From positions 992,001-1,056,000 of the forward strand of contig CM066919.1 in NCBI GenBank assembly GCA_033964015.1: a stretch of 64,000 nucleotides of DNA, read 5' to 3'. Below, in pieces: positions 1 to 11,620 of the stretch (positions are counted from its first letter, which is position 1; every line of letters starts with the position of its first letter). The notes beneath the pieces were generated by a model that saw only the letters and a program-made list of their open reading frames with translations, was not told the DNA's origin and did not search any database. The position numbers and the translations under genes were made by a program. This DNA comes from Scolanthus callimorphus (taxonomy: Eukaryota; Cnidaria; Anthozoa; Actiniaria; Edwardsiidae).

Positions 1-167
1 ATCAATGATTTTTGGATCAAAATCCATCCCCGAAACCATCGTCTAGCTGTTTCCCAATTTTTCTATCGGTACCTGTTGCTCAGTGATTCGTCGCTACAGG
101 TATTTCACTGTTTCGATGCGTTCACACACAAGCTAGTTTTCATCAATATGTACTTGAAGGGAGACAC

Positions 168-462
168 ATTGGCCGTTTTCACACTAGAGACGAACAAATC
201 GTCTGGACGGACAAATCGTCTGTAGACGAACAAATCGTCTGTTGTGAAAACGAACAAATTTTCAGACGAACAAATCGTCTAAATTTGTTCGTCTGTTTGG
301 CCGTCTAGGAAGACGATTTTTCATAGACAACTTGTTCGTATAGACGAACAAATCGACTAAAGTCCAACCTTAATTCACACTAGACGTACAAAGACGAACA
401 AATCGTCAGACGACTTGTCCGTCTAGACGATTTGTTCGTCTTCTAGTGTGAAAACAGCCATT
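168..462. repeat. MITE family A, copy 1 (TIR GGCCGTTTTCACACTAG)
   Basis: The ends are inverted copies of GGCCGTTTTCACACTAG. The interior is built from many direct and inverted copies of a short AGACGAACAAATCGTCT palindrome, so the whole element can fold on itself. A second, more diverged copy lies at 13445-13723. No coding capacity; a non-autonomous DNA element is the best reading. The flanking trinucleotide ATT may be a target duplication. Confidence 0.8.
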
Positions 463-939
463 GAAAATGTCTGACTTTTGGTCTTGTATGCGGCATAAAG
501 CCTTTCATAAATAATTCATTTCGATCCCCTGGAAAGGCATAGAGGTACAAACTGACGCGGATAAACACTCTTTTTTATAACAATCACGTTAAGAAAACCG
601 CTAAAACTGTATCCAGACATTTTTTTTAGAACCAAGTCGCGCTACTAGCCCTGGCCTTAGTTAGATGATTTCTACTCACGTTTTCGGTCTCAAATTTTAA
701 ATTTCGCGCTGACAAAAGTCTTACTCATCTGAATAAATTATTATCGCGCGCGCTGTGGTGAACATGATCATAGTCTATGTACTCTGAGTACAAACAGGTT
801 GCTACAAAAAAACAGAAAATATATTTCTTTTGGTTGTGAATGATCAAAATATTCAATTCAGCAGTCAAAGCAATGTTATGACGTCGACTCTTTGATAGCT
901 GATTAATAACTGAGTTGTCCTCGAACCCTTGGGGTGGTA

Positions 940-1330
940 GCCCGAGGGGGGGGGGGGGGGGGGGAGAGATGATCGTCGGGAATTTTCAGTTTCACCCCTA
1001 AAAGATACCAAAAAGGACGTGGTAAAAAACATTTTGTTAGGGTAAAAATAATGTTCTACCCTAAAAGATACCAATCAAGAAATTTCCGTCTTTGATTTAG
1101 ATGGTGCCTTGAATATTGTTTAATTTATCGTCTTGTCAACAAGTACTCTCTCTCTTTCTTGAAGGTTTGCCGCCGTGTTAGAGCCCTAAACGATACCAAT
1201 CTCCCTTAATATTTATTGCAGATCAAGGTTACCCCTAAAAGAGGCCAAAACCCATGATTTTAACCCCTAAAAGATACGACGATCATCCCCGACCAAAAAA
1301 TATGGGAGTTCCCCCCGGGGGTGGGCGGAG
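940..1330. repeat. Non-autonomous TIR element, GATCATCCCC family, copy 1
   Basis: The sequence is marked by CCCCTAAAAGATACCA motifs in both halves and ends in a GACGATCATCCCCGACC terminus. A cleaner copy with both termini lies at 50869-51288. The left end here is degraded and abuts a run of about 18 G. An open reading frame on the minus strand across this region is only repeat sequence. Confidence 0.65.
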
Positions 1331-1551
1331 CTTTCTCTTTCCGACAACTTGTCACAGTTTATTGTTATGTTTTAATTACTATTGCTATGCAATAAAACGT
1401 AGATCGAGGTCAACTCAGGTATATTAAGGCATGGGTGTTTTTCAAAAAAATGCGAAAAATACTGAAAAAAATTCTCTAGGGTAGATAAAATCTCTTCTGT
1501 AGAATGTTTTTCGTTAAGGTTGGTACACCCGGTGAGATGTTTCGTTTGATG

Positions 1552-1953
1552 TATTTGGTTACCATGTCAACGGGTTGCGTGACTTGTAAGAGCGTGACAA
1601 AGGCACAATTTTCTTTCAGTCCTCTGCATTCGATGGGGATCAAAAAACTGGTTTCCCAATGGGTCTTATTATGACCAGTGTCGGGCGTATATTACCATTC
1701 CAACGAGGATGGGTGTCCAAGTCATCCACATTTTAAGAAAAGGAGAGGTATCATATTACATCATCACAAATAAGGCTATCCTAAAAAACATTTCCAGCCA
1801 TCCTCGTTGGATCAATAATCTACGCTATATAACAAACACTATAATGCACTCTGGTGAACGATTTCGCTTTTCCCCATTGAATGCAGAGGCCATTTTCCTA
1901 GAAATTAAATTCAAGGTCAGAGGTCATGCATTTGTTGCCATAGAGACCAACAT
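1552..1953. repeat. Diverged foldback (inverted-repeat) element
   Basis: Several short blocks recur in inverted order: CCAACGAGGATGG against CCATCCTCGTTGG, CTGCATTCGATGGGG against CCCCATTGAATGCAG, and matching outer ends TTGGTTACCATG and CATAGAGACCAA. The arms have many mismatches, so this looks old. The 86-codon plus-strand frame at 1709 lies inside it and has no recognisable protein features. Confidence 0.5.
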
Positions 1954-3234
1954 TGGTGAAAATGATTGAGAATGATCAAAGATATTCAAATGTAGATTGT
2001 TTGGATCCCTCAGAGGCATTGGTTTTGAGATGGACCACCCCCCTCAGTTTTACGTCCGCCATTTTGGATCGGGCTTCCGCCCAGGCCTTAACTTACCTGA
2101 GCAATGCCGTTACCAATGTGTTGACTCTATGCATACATGGAATTCTAAGTAACTTTGTCAAATGGCTACTTGACTCAAATGTAAATGCCCGTAACCACAA
2201 AATGAACAGTTTGCTTTGAAAGACGACTGTTCAAGTTTTAATTTTAATTTCTGTCTCCATATCCGACAAAATAGGTGTTTGCATGGTGGAAGTTTCTGGA
2301 TTTACCTACCATAAATCACTTTCTTAGTTTCAAGTGCAAAATGAACCGGGTTTATTTTTGGTGCTACACGCATTTTAGTACCCGAGAGTATATCTTTGGT
2401 GAAACGAATGAAAATCATCAACGCAGCGCATAACACTAAAGTGAATTATAATATTACCATGAACTTTAAAGTCTTGCTAGGTAATGTATTTACTGTTAAA
2501 ATATCCGTTACCTTCTTTTCCATCGCTTTCTTTCTTTTCTTGGTAAAAGAACTTCGAAAACCATTGCCATTTGGACTCGCTCATGAGAAGCACTGTGTTT
2601 CCAGATACTTTCAATTATATGCAACGCCCAAATGCATTTTCTAAGGGTTCAAAAGACATTAACCACAGAATTTTAGTGGACTTCAGGGAAACGATGAATA
2701 TTATAAGTTTCAAGTCGCTAGGATACCCACTATGTCTAAAAATATGTAGCTGGACTAGTAGGTACCAATTTATATAAAGGTTCACGTCCGGAGTGTAAAT
2801 GAATGAAAATCAGAAAATCCAAACTGTCTAAATATATTTTAGTTCAAGTAGAAGAAGTAGTAAATGCCAATTAACCGTTCAGGTGCTTCGCAGTCCATAA
2901 CTATTGTTTCTTGAGTTTGTTAGTTATGCACTAATTCTGGGTTGGTTAATAGCTCTCGATTTCCTACAATTGCGTAAATTTTGCTTTTAGCGGAGATTTA
3001 AATATTGCTTTTCTATTTGCGGAGCTGTCCAAGGGCGAATGACAAACGGGTCCTCGATTTGTTATGCAAGGATAAGAGATAAGGTGGATAAGTGGGAAAA
3101 ATTATCATACCAGTTGATCATATATTTGGCATATGATAACGTGACTCTAATTAATTCTGCCTATTATGATTATGACGTTTTGTAGTTCTGTAGTTTATAT
3201 TGATGATAATCTAATAGATCACTAGATCGCTTTT
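1954..3234. other. No recognisable gene or repeat
   Basis: AT-rich sequence with only short open frames of no recognisable family. Nothing here can be supported as a gene, RNA or mobile element. Confidence 0.5.
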
Positions 3235-3502
3235 TAGAGCAGATTTCAGCATGACTGTCGTAATTTAATTGCGTTTGCGATTGGTTTGCCTTCTCATTGG
3301 CTGCTTATTAATTCTATCAACCAATCAAATTGCAAACTAATTACAAGCAAGGAATTACTAGCAATTACTAGCCAATTGGTTCGGCTCCTGATTGGCTGAG
3401 CTGGAAACCATTCAACAGTAAGTTGTAATTACTCTTGTTTCTGATTGGCTAGTGATTGCACAATTGCATTACTTCACAACAGTCATCTGAAATCTGCTCT
3501 AT
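3235..3502. repeat. MITE family B (TIR GAGCAGATTTCAG...GACTGT), full-length copy
   Basis: The ends TAGAGCAGATTTCAG and CTGAAATCTGCTCTA are inverted repeats and both sit at a TA dinucleotide, which suggests a mariner-type TA target. The interior has repeated CCAATCA/TGATTGG boxes in both orientations. Relatives occur at 13116, 56371 and 56788; elements at 14691 and 35638 share the outer ends but have a different GC-rich interior. Confidence 0.8.
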
Positions 3503-3740
3503 ATGCAAAGCCCTTTTGAAATAGGTTTACTTCGGTTTACTTGACAAGAAGATATGCATTTTTTTTTGGTAAGACAATGACAATGACATGTAATTTGGCT
3601 TGTTTTAGTTGTAAGAGTAGTGAGATTTTATTGCATTTTGGGTGTTTTCTGTGCCTTTTTCTTAATACCCCTACCGTATGTTATAATAGATATAATCTAT
3701 TATAACATAATTCTATGTGCAGTACGTCGTTGAGCTGTTG

Positions 3741-3896
3741 AGGCCTAGTTTATACGTCGCAAACGAAGACATACTACAGACGTTGTCCGGGGTCGACGTA
3801 TACAACGTCTTGAACGAATTTAATTTTCGACCTTTTTAGGTTCGTTTTATACGTCGCATTAAATTCGTCCGAAATACGACGTATAAACTAGGCCTG
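3741..3896. repeat. Short MITE with AGGCCTAGTTTATACGTC ends
   Basis: AGGCCTAGTTTATACGTCG at the left end is matched by its reverse complement at 3877-3896. The core contains further inverted ACGTCG motifs. About 156 bp and non-coding. Confidence 0.75.
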
Positions 3897-4164
3897 AATG
3901 AAGTAGTCTCATTTTAAAAATCAACAAGTGCGAGTGATGCGAACTACCAGGGTTCGACTGTTGAAGCTTGATGTTGATTGCTACTTGCCGGCCAACGAAC
4001 TCCACCGTAGCGGCTGAAAACCAAGCTGAGCGTATCGGCCGAATTTTTTAGAGGTGACCAAACCCAACCAAATTATGATCTTTAGTGGCTTGGGGTATGC
4101 TTTTCCCGACGCCTCTATTTCCCCTTGATTTCCATTTCAGATACGATATAACCTTAAAATAAAT

Positions 4165-4312
4165 AATAGCGCCGCCTCTGCAGCTCTGTTCACGAAAAGT
4201 ATGTGGCGAATTTAGGGGGCTTTTTTCGCCGAGACCCCATACATTTACTGTATTTCCGTCCCATGTTTTCACTATCCGCCCCCCCCCCTGAAATTCCTGG
4301 ATCCGCCCCTGT
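4165..4312. repeat. Fragment of a CAGGGGCGGATCCAGGA-type element
   Basis: The right end reads as the reverse complement of CAGGGGCGGATCCAGGAATT. The adjoining poly-C tract, the AGTGAAAACATGGGACG block and the ATACAGTAAATGTAT block are shared in order with the element at 45935-46058. The left terminus is not recognisable. Another member with similar ends is at 27695-27971. Confidence 0.55.
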
Positions 4313-4439
4313 AAATAAAAGGGCTGTAGACATAATTCACAAATGTGGCATGATCTTTTTAACAATGGTTTGTATCACCTTTTTTTCCCCCTTCTTGGTA
4401 CTTGTCAAGCTAAGCCTGTGTTTATAAATGAATAACAGT

Positions 4440-5114
4440 CTCCACCACGCACGAAAAAATACATGAAGAAAAATGCAAGTCGAATGGGGGACTTCTCTGA
4501 CAGTAAATACCGCAACGGGGCACAAAATCAAGTTTAGCTATGAAGTTGCCATGCTTATACTCCATAAGCAAAGAAAACAGTATTTGTCGGCCCATCTCTA
4601 TACGTTCTGCAGGCTTTTTAGTTCTCTGTGGTCGTGATGTTCGTGACTGCCATCGCTTGTGGAAGACTTAGAAGTGGAAGACGTCTTCTAAATTTGTCAA
4701 ACCTCTCCATGCAAATACAAACTCTTTCTTGGTACCTGCAACGCTGATAAATACATCGGAACTTTACAGTGGCCTTTGCATTTTATATTGTTCCTCCCCC
4801 GCCCTGCGTTTAATCACACCTCGATCCGCAGTCTGCAATCTTTACAAGACCCCCGCATTGCTCCGGGCTCCCGTGGGAAGCTGATGTTTCTTTTAAAAAA
4901 GGCAAAGATGAGAGATTCATGCAGGGGAGTAAAGCTTTAATAAATGTTCAAAGTCGCTAAAATACTAAAACGATGGCACGGCGTTGGGATGAAAGTTATT
5001 GAGCATTTTTTTTTTCGTTAGTTGTGCGGGAGTGCGAAATCAGAATTCAGCGCGCGCGGGAGTATAGAAAAGAACATGGCATAACCTCGCCGTGGAGCAT
5101 GCATCACGGAACTA
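4440..5114. other. No recognisable gene or repeat
   Basis: Mixed-composition sequence without a supportable coding exon or a paired terminal repeat. Confidence 0.45.
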
Positions 5115-5128
5115 ATAACGGAACAGGT

Positions 5129-5366
5129 ACAACAACAACCAAAGGTTGAGATTTATGTTAAACGCCGTGGAAAAATGGTGTTTTGCTGACGTTTCGAGCG
5201 TTAGCCCTTCGTCGGAGCTAACGCTCGAAGGGCTAACGCTCGAAACGTCAGCAAACACCATTTTTCCACGGCGTTTAACATAAATCTCAACCTTTGGTTG
5301 TTGTTGTTCATGTTCACGTCTCCGCCGACGCAGACCACCTAGTTTTCCCGTAAAACTAGTCATACC
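5129..5366. mobile_element. Palindromic element with hammerhead-like cores, possibly from a Penelope-like retroelement
   Basis: About 85 bp of the left half (ACAACAACCAAAGGTTGAG onward) is repeated almost perfectly in inverted order, meeting near 5218. The right side adds a 60-bp tail ending in a small hairpin (CTAGTTTTCCCGTAAAACTAG). An identical 14-bp sequence, ATAACGGAACAGGT, flanks the unit at 5115-5128 and 5367-5380, which looks like a long target-site duplication. The minus-strand core reads GCTCCGACGA, then GGGCTAACGCTC, then GAAACGTCAGC. That order resembles the hammerhead ribozyme parts CUGANGA, stem II and GAAA, followed by a GUC cleavage triplet. Penelope-like elements are known to carry such ribozymes and to insert as inverted copies with variable target duplications. 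The ribozyme reading is inference; the palindrome and direct repeats are directly visible. Confidence 0.6.
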
Positions 5367-5380
5367 ATAACGGAACAGGT

Positions 5381-6300
5381 GTTTTTACCTTCCATCAGCA
5401 AACTAAAGCTATTTGTTCTAAAAAAAATAGCCCTTACCTTGTCAAATCAAGGAGCGATGGTTTCCGGCGTAGTTTTTCAATGGTGCTTTAAATCTTTATT
5501 GTCAAAAACGATGAAAAGAGCACACGTTTACGTGACGTGTGGGAAATGGGAATTTAGGGATCGCGTTTTTCTTTTCGGTGACTTATGATGATAAAGCTCT
5601 TGAATGCCATCCTAAGTATTTTGAAGCTTTATGTAATTAAAAACTTCACCAAGGGTCTGAACTCTGAGTATTTTATTATTCCAAAACTAAATAATTACTG
5701 ACACAGGAAATGGAGTAATTCAAGGCACCGCTAGCTACATCATATGGGACTGAATTTAAATAAAGAAATAATGCACATTGAACGTTTATCTTAGAATTAG
5801 CTTTATTGCGAGAACATCTGATCAAGCCATACTCTATTAATATCTACTCCTTGATCTAATAAAAATTCTGCACTCTTCTGCGTTTTTTGCATTTTAATTT
5901 CTTGCGCCTCAAACCAGAAGCTCTCGGGATACGAAATCAAGAAACTGAGTACGAGCGGGAAAAGCCGGCTCTTAATTACAAGCGACGTCCATAACAATAG
6001 TGCAATTGACAATGTAATAGTGACAAAATCACCAGAGAATAAATAGAAAAAGCGTAAACAAGAAAACATCGATCAAAGTTTTTGAATTATCCCGATATAT
6101 TTGGTTATTTTCTCGGCAAATCAGATTTGATCGGCAGCTGTTCGGCCCGATATATCCTGTCAAGTTCGCTTTTGTGTAATCCATTGTAACGTTTTTATTT
6201 TTCTAGAGGCAAATGCTTGAAAAAGGGGTTGTTATTTGATTTATTAAAAATCGGGCCGCTATTTCCTCAACGATATTTGAGTCAAGCTGTTCCTTTCTCG
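5381..6300. other. No recognisable gene
   Basis: Short frames on both strands show no recognisable protein. The minus-strand frame at 5803-6069 is hydrophobic in its first half but has no family I recognise and no visible splice context, so it is not called. Confidence 0.4.
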
Positions 6301-6491
6301 TGAAAACTACCATATGCAAATGAGCACTTGACGCATGCGCACTAGCGCCAAATGTGTTTATGACGTCATCAAGTCACGGTCGGGTTTTGCTTCTGTATAC
6401 ACAACAAGAGGTTGGCTTGCGAGGAGGACGCCAAAAACGTTCTGAGTTACACGTTTTAAAGTAGAAGAACAATCGGTATCCCCCTTGTGAG
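6301..6491 (+). promoter_or_regulatory. Probable promoter and non-coding first exon
   Basis: Three classical promoter motifs lie within 60 bp: an octamer ATGCAAAT (6314-6321), an NRF1-like GCATGCGCA (about 6333), and a perfect palindromic CRE, TGACGTCA (6361-6368). They are followed by more CpG-rich sequence and a strong splice donor, GTGAGT, at 6492. Together they suggest a plus-strand transcription start with a short 5'-UTR exon ending at 6491. The downstream gene is unknown. A long intron reaching the calcium-sensor genes is possible but not shown. Confidence 0.45.
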
Positions 6492-9400
6492 GTGAGTTAG
6501 AAGTGTATACATGTTTTTGTAGTGTTAAATATCGGTGTGGCTTGTCGGTTCAGTGCCGTTTCGCTGTTGAATGAGCGATGCGATCGAGCGCCGTGTTTGA
6601 TGCAGCTTTGAGCAAGTTCCACCTGCCTACGATTTCCCAACTCCTGACTGGCTAATGCTTTTCCTAGGAAAGCATTTTCTATGCATATGCCTCTTTCTAT
6701 TACCTAAGTTGAAAGGCAACCTATCATTACCGTACAAGGAGGCTTTTCTGAGGCCCGTTTGAATGTTTAGCTAAGATGCTTTGATAGCTTTCTTGTACCT
6801 ATCTCAACTCTTCGGTAGACAATTAGTAGGAAACTGCAAGCTTTGCGCTGCTTAAGGGATTGTTTCCTCCTAATTATCAGCTGAATAGTACAACTAGGAC
6901 GAGCCGTACCCCTTTCCAGGGTTTAATAGTATGCTGAATATTGTAAAATTGTACTAAAAGCAGTCGCTCAGCTTGCGAAAGTTGCCCTGGCTTGTTAGCG
7001 TACATTTGTTGACATGAGTAAATGATTCGTCCGTAAAGCTAAACTAATCGACTTTATTCATACACAATGGCTATTCGGGCCTACTGGTACTCTTTGTTTT
7101 TCCTATAGTACTTAAACTTTGCTACAAAAAAGGAATTGTGATTCCAGAAGCTTAACTTTCTAAGCAACTAAATGTGTTGCTAGAACTTGGTCCGTGTGTA
7201 CGCAAATGCCGCGAACCGCAACACATTTTAGTATAGATTTTAACGACCCCGCATCCACAATCTGAGGTATTTCCTCAGCCCTTTTTCCCATTTTATGCTA
7301 TTTGTACCGTACAACGATGTAATTCCGCTAAAGAACTTCACGTTTTCGCTCTGTGAAGCGTAAAAACAGACTGAAGCGGCGAACTTGTTTAGCATACGAA
7401 AACAATTGTGACAAATCCAGAGCCAAAATTGGGTCTCTTGATGGTCTGAATTGCGTAAAGAACTGATAGAAATATATTAAAGCTATGTTCTTTAATATTG
7501 ATAAGAAGACACTTCAGTTCTTCGCAAGATTACAGCCTGTTTTGTTGTCCAAAACTTGGGATAAAACAGGTCAATTTTGGAGAATTTTGATGATAAAACT
7601 CATGCGGAAGGGCGTGCGAGGTTGTTTGGCTGGGGCTAATCTTTGTCAGTGCTCGCGACCATGCTAAATATTTAGTGGATTTTAAAGAGCTCTTGCTATT
7701 TTATCTAGCAAAGTCGCTAGTCACATTGAAAATCAATAATGCATTAGTTTTCTTTCGGTATTCTATACTGAGATGATAGAATTTGTACTTAAATAATCGA
7801 GCCAGATGCTAGTGTAGTATAAATGGATGTGTATGGGTGATATACGTCCGGATGTATTTCTCAGTGCGTTATTTTATTTACGCCATGCGGTGAGAGGCTT
7901 TAGATTTGGAAGATCCCCAGCCATTATACCCAGGGAAGAGAGAAGTTAATGATCATGGGTTTCGTAGGGAAGCTTTATACTACTGGCTTCATTCATCACT
8001 TGTTCACAAAGAATCCATTTGATGAGCGTGTATTGCGGGCATCAGCCCATATTTGGGTGCAAACCAAGGCAAATTGTACATCTGTACACTACTTGAAACT
8101 ATTGTAATTGCTGTAGCAGCACCTCGCCAAGTTGCTAGACTCTGAGGCCACTTTAGAGGAAGACAGCAGCAAAACCTTGTAATTTCACAAAATGCATTCA
8201 CACTATGGAACGAAATTTGACCTTCTGTTGGGTCAGATATCAGGTATGGCCTGATTTACAATACCCCCATGTATTTTCTCTCCCCTTCTCAGGAAATCCC
8301 CTTTATACAAAATCAAATTAGAATTGACAACCCTGCTATAGTTAACCACTTTAGTGTAGGTTCTATTAGCTAGGTTTAATGTGCCTTTAAATAATATATA
8401 TTATGCAGGCTACACTTGCATGGAATTACTTAGGTATCAAATATTTTTATACTGCAGGCTTGGTTTTGTGGAATATACTATATGTTGAATGATAAAAGAA
8501 AGTTTACAAGCTGTGCAAACATCAGGCTTCTCTTTCCTTTTCTTATTCCCCTATCCTTGTTTTGTCTAAACACAGTAAGTTGATTTCTTCTGATCTTGAA
8601 GTTTTCTGTTTTCTTTGAGTTTTCAGTTCTCTCTTTTGATGTCAGGATCTAAATGAGCCTTATTTAACCCAAATGCTTAGAGAAAGCTCTAGTTTGCATA
8701 AGCATTGCTAAATTGATAGTCTTGCAAGTCAGTTTATTCCTAATTTGTAACTGCAATTGTGGGTTTTAAATTTACAAGTCAAAAACATGCTTGGATTTTC
8801 TAATAAGATTACTGAGGGTGAATTTGAATAAGGAGATAAAGATGCTTATGATGGCTTTTGGATAACACAAGCAATTAAAATTCTGCTTCAGTTGTTTTTA
8901 TCATTAGAATGCCATAGCTACGGTGCTACTAATCATGTTCTTAGGACTTGAAATTAGTCTATTGGATTTGTAAACATGCACCACTTCTCATAAATATAGA
9001 ATCAATTAATCTTCAGCCTTAAGTAAACAAAACTAAGTTTAATGGTCAGTTTTCTACTGCCCTGGTATTAAACCATACATGGTAGCAAAATTAAATTATT
9101 TTTCATGGCCTTTGTGGCACAAGACAATTTATTTAGATAATATGAATGTTTTGAAGAAGGAGAAGATGAGCCAACTTAATTACAAATGGTTGATAAATAT
9201 TCAATTTTGTTTTCCCTTTTTGCCTTGAGCTAGAAGATTAGAACAGGAGTTCTTATTTGGAGAGTCTGCTCAGCTTAATGTCCTAATATCTCAAGTTCAC
9301 CATTGGTTCTGGATGATTTTGTTTAGATTAGAAACTTTATCCTCACAAAATTTCCTAATTTCCCAATCACATATTAATTTCCTCACAACATATTTATTGC

Positions 9401-10384
9401 TTAATATTAATTTCATTTGGCTATGGTGATTAAGCTTATAAGAACCATTAAATTTCATTTTAAAATAATGTAGATCAAATGCTGTGGCATTTTGATTCCC
9501 TCTCCTGTTTACGTATGATATAAGGCATGTTATTTTAGAGGAATAACCCTCATACTGAAATACTTTTCAATGGGTATTAAGTTCCTGTAAAAATAAAGTG
9601 ATTGCTTGAGAACTTGAATGTCATTGGAAATTTATATCTACACAGAAGTTTGCTTACTCAAAATATAATTAAACATAATTATCCGACAAGTTTTATGTGA
9701 TCCAGCAAAACGTCAGGGTGAGCTTGGTTTATAATTTGTCTCAACGATTAAAGAAGACTGGGACTAAACAAGCTATGACAGTTTACAGTTTTGAGTGAAG
9801 TTTGTTTGATTGTTTGTTTATTATCCTACTAATACTAAGCAAAAAATGCTAGCATTGTTTTGGCAAGATAATCTTCATTTTTCAAGTTTAATAGAAACCC
9901 ATTTTACAGTACGTAATTGCTATCATGCACTCAATTTATTTGTGAATGCTTCTATTTAGCAAAGTTATTTTACTGAATTTGCTCTTTGTTGGTTTATTTC
10001 AAAGCACCAAACAGCCACAATATATGTGCGCTCTAAAAGACACAATTATTATTATTATTATCACCTACTTTTTACTCATGTTTAAATAGACCATTGGTGT
10101 TATGGTCTCAAGGCTGTGACACTATAGTGTAGGTGATCAGAATTATAATAATATGTGCAATAAACCAAGATTCTGTCTCACTTCCACTACTCTACCCAGT
10201 TTCAGGGGGAGGTTATAGGACCACTGAGGACATAATAAACCCTCTGGTAGTGACCACCCTCAGTGACTGTATAGTCACTTGGCTGCCAGTGGCGCAGTGT
10301 AAATTCAGCAGGACCTCAGCTTGTGAGCTCAAAGTTTGGGGAGTAGGCCTCCAATATTTATATTTTGGCATCAGTTTCTGATTA
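6492..10384. other. AT-rich non-coding sequence, possibly intronic
   Basis: Nearly 4 kb with a low GC share, long T and A tracts and no supportable exon. It would fit a long intron after the donor at 6492, but no acceptor or coding exon was identified. Confidence 0.4.
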
Positions 10385-10582
10385 CAGTGGAAGCTCTCGT
10401 AAGCGACCATCTCGGGAACTGAAAATTGCGGTCGTTAACGGAGCTGGTCGCATCGATAAGGTGGTCGCTTACGAGAGCTTGAAATAACAGAGTTTATGTG
10501 ACATTTCAAACGGGGTTTCAGGAAAATGGTTGTTATGGGAGCTGGTCGCTTACGAGAGTGGTCGCACAGAGAGCTTTGACTG
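10385..10582. repeat. TA-flanked MITE with AAGCTCTCGTAAGCGACC ends
   Basis: The left end CAGTGGAAGCTCTCGTAAGC and right end GAGAGCTTTGACTG are imperfect inverted repeats. The AGCTCTCGTAAGCGACC motif and its reverse complement occur three times inside. Both ends are bordered by TA (10383-10384 and 10583-10584), consistent with a mariner-type target. Confidence 0.75.
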
Positions 10583-11620
10583 TAGTTTGTACTCTGAAGT
10601 TCAGAATAAAAGTACAGAGTAGAAAAAAAAACAAGTAAACCAATAATAGTATAGAGCAGAATAATAGTACAGAGTGGAAAACACCCAAATGAGGATGTAT
10701 AAAGTGGAAAATTTTCTCCAAAAAATAAACGTACAGTATATATATCTTATTAGATGTTTTTTCATGTAATACTGGCAGGTATTTTATGAGTAGCGGATGT
10801 ATTTTTCCGAGCCCTGCAGGGGTGAAGCCCTGCTTCAGAGTTTTCTGAATTACAGAAACTGCTGTAATTGAAGTAATAACACAACTGTTTTTTTCAAATC
10901 GGATAATTTGCATGAAGGCCATCCAGTTGGGCAATCTTGCAACAGGAATACAATAATGTGCTCCCAGAAGGTTAATGAATAATTTATATCTATCTTTTAG
11001 AATTATTCAGCATGGGTCTGGGGATTATTAATGCTTTCAGTTTCCTTTGGCTTATGACTGCTGGTTGAATCATACATGTATTGCCATTTACGTTTTGCAA
11101 TTCATAGTTAAAAAAATGTAGGGGGCAACTGACATTTGGGGTTACTAGTTTGTAAGCCTTTTCTCTTTTGCTAAAAAAAGAATATTATAAGAAAGATCCA
11201 TTAACTCTGTTCTCAAGGTTTTGTTACCAACTGTTTTGTTTACTTTTTATGCATAACAAGGAAGTTTACATCCAATTAGAAGAAAGTGTTGTACATAGCA
11301 TTTTTTGTTTGATTATGACAATAATTTTTGGTTGCAATAATTACATAACAATCAGAAAGGTTTTTAAGGTCTTGGCAATGGTTTAAATATAGAACAGCCT
11401 GAAATTATTGGTTTTAAATTAATTATATTTATTATCCTAGTTTATTTTTAACAAGGAAAACTAAACATACCCTTTTAGCTGGGAATTGTGCTTTTACCCA
11501 AAACTCTTCTGCCAGACATCTGTAATTTGATTAACTTTAATCAAATCTCACATCTTTATGGGAATTTTGAGTTTTCCAGTTTTGAGTTTTCCAGTTGAGC
11601 TTTGAGTTGTCGACTTCAAA
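10583..11620. other. AT-rich, no recognisable gene
   Basis: Contains only short frames with no similarity I recognise. The 133-codon minus-strand frame ending at 10533 overlaps the MITE and is low in complexity; I do not support it as a gene. Confidence 0.4.

Noticed and set aside
4048..4365. 105-residue minus-strand frame
   Set aside because: It overlaps the CAGGGGCGGATCC-type repeat and includes its poly-C tract.
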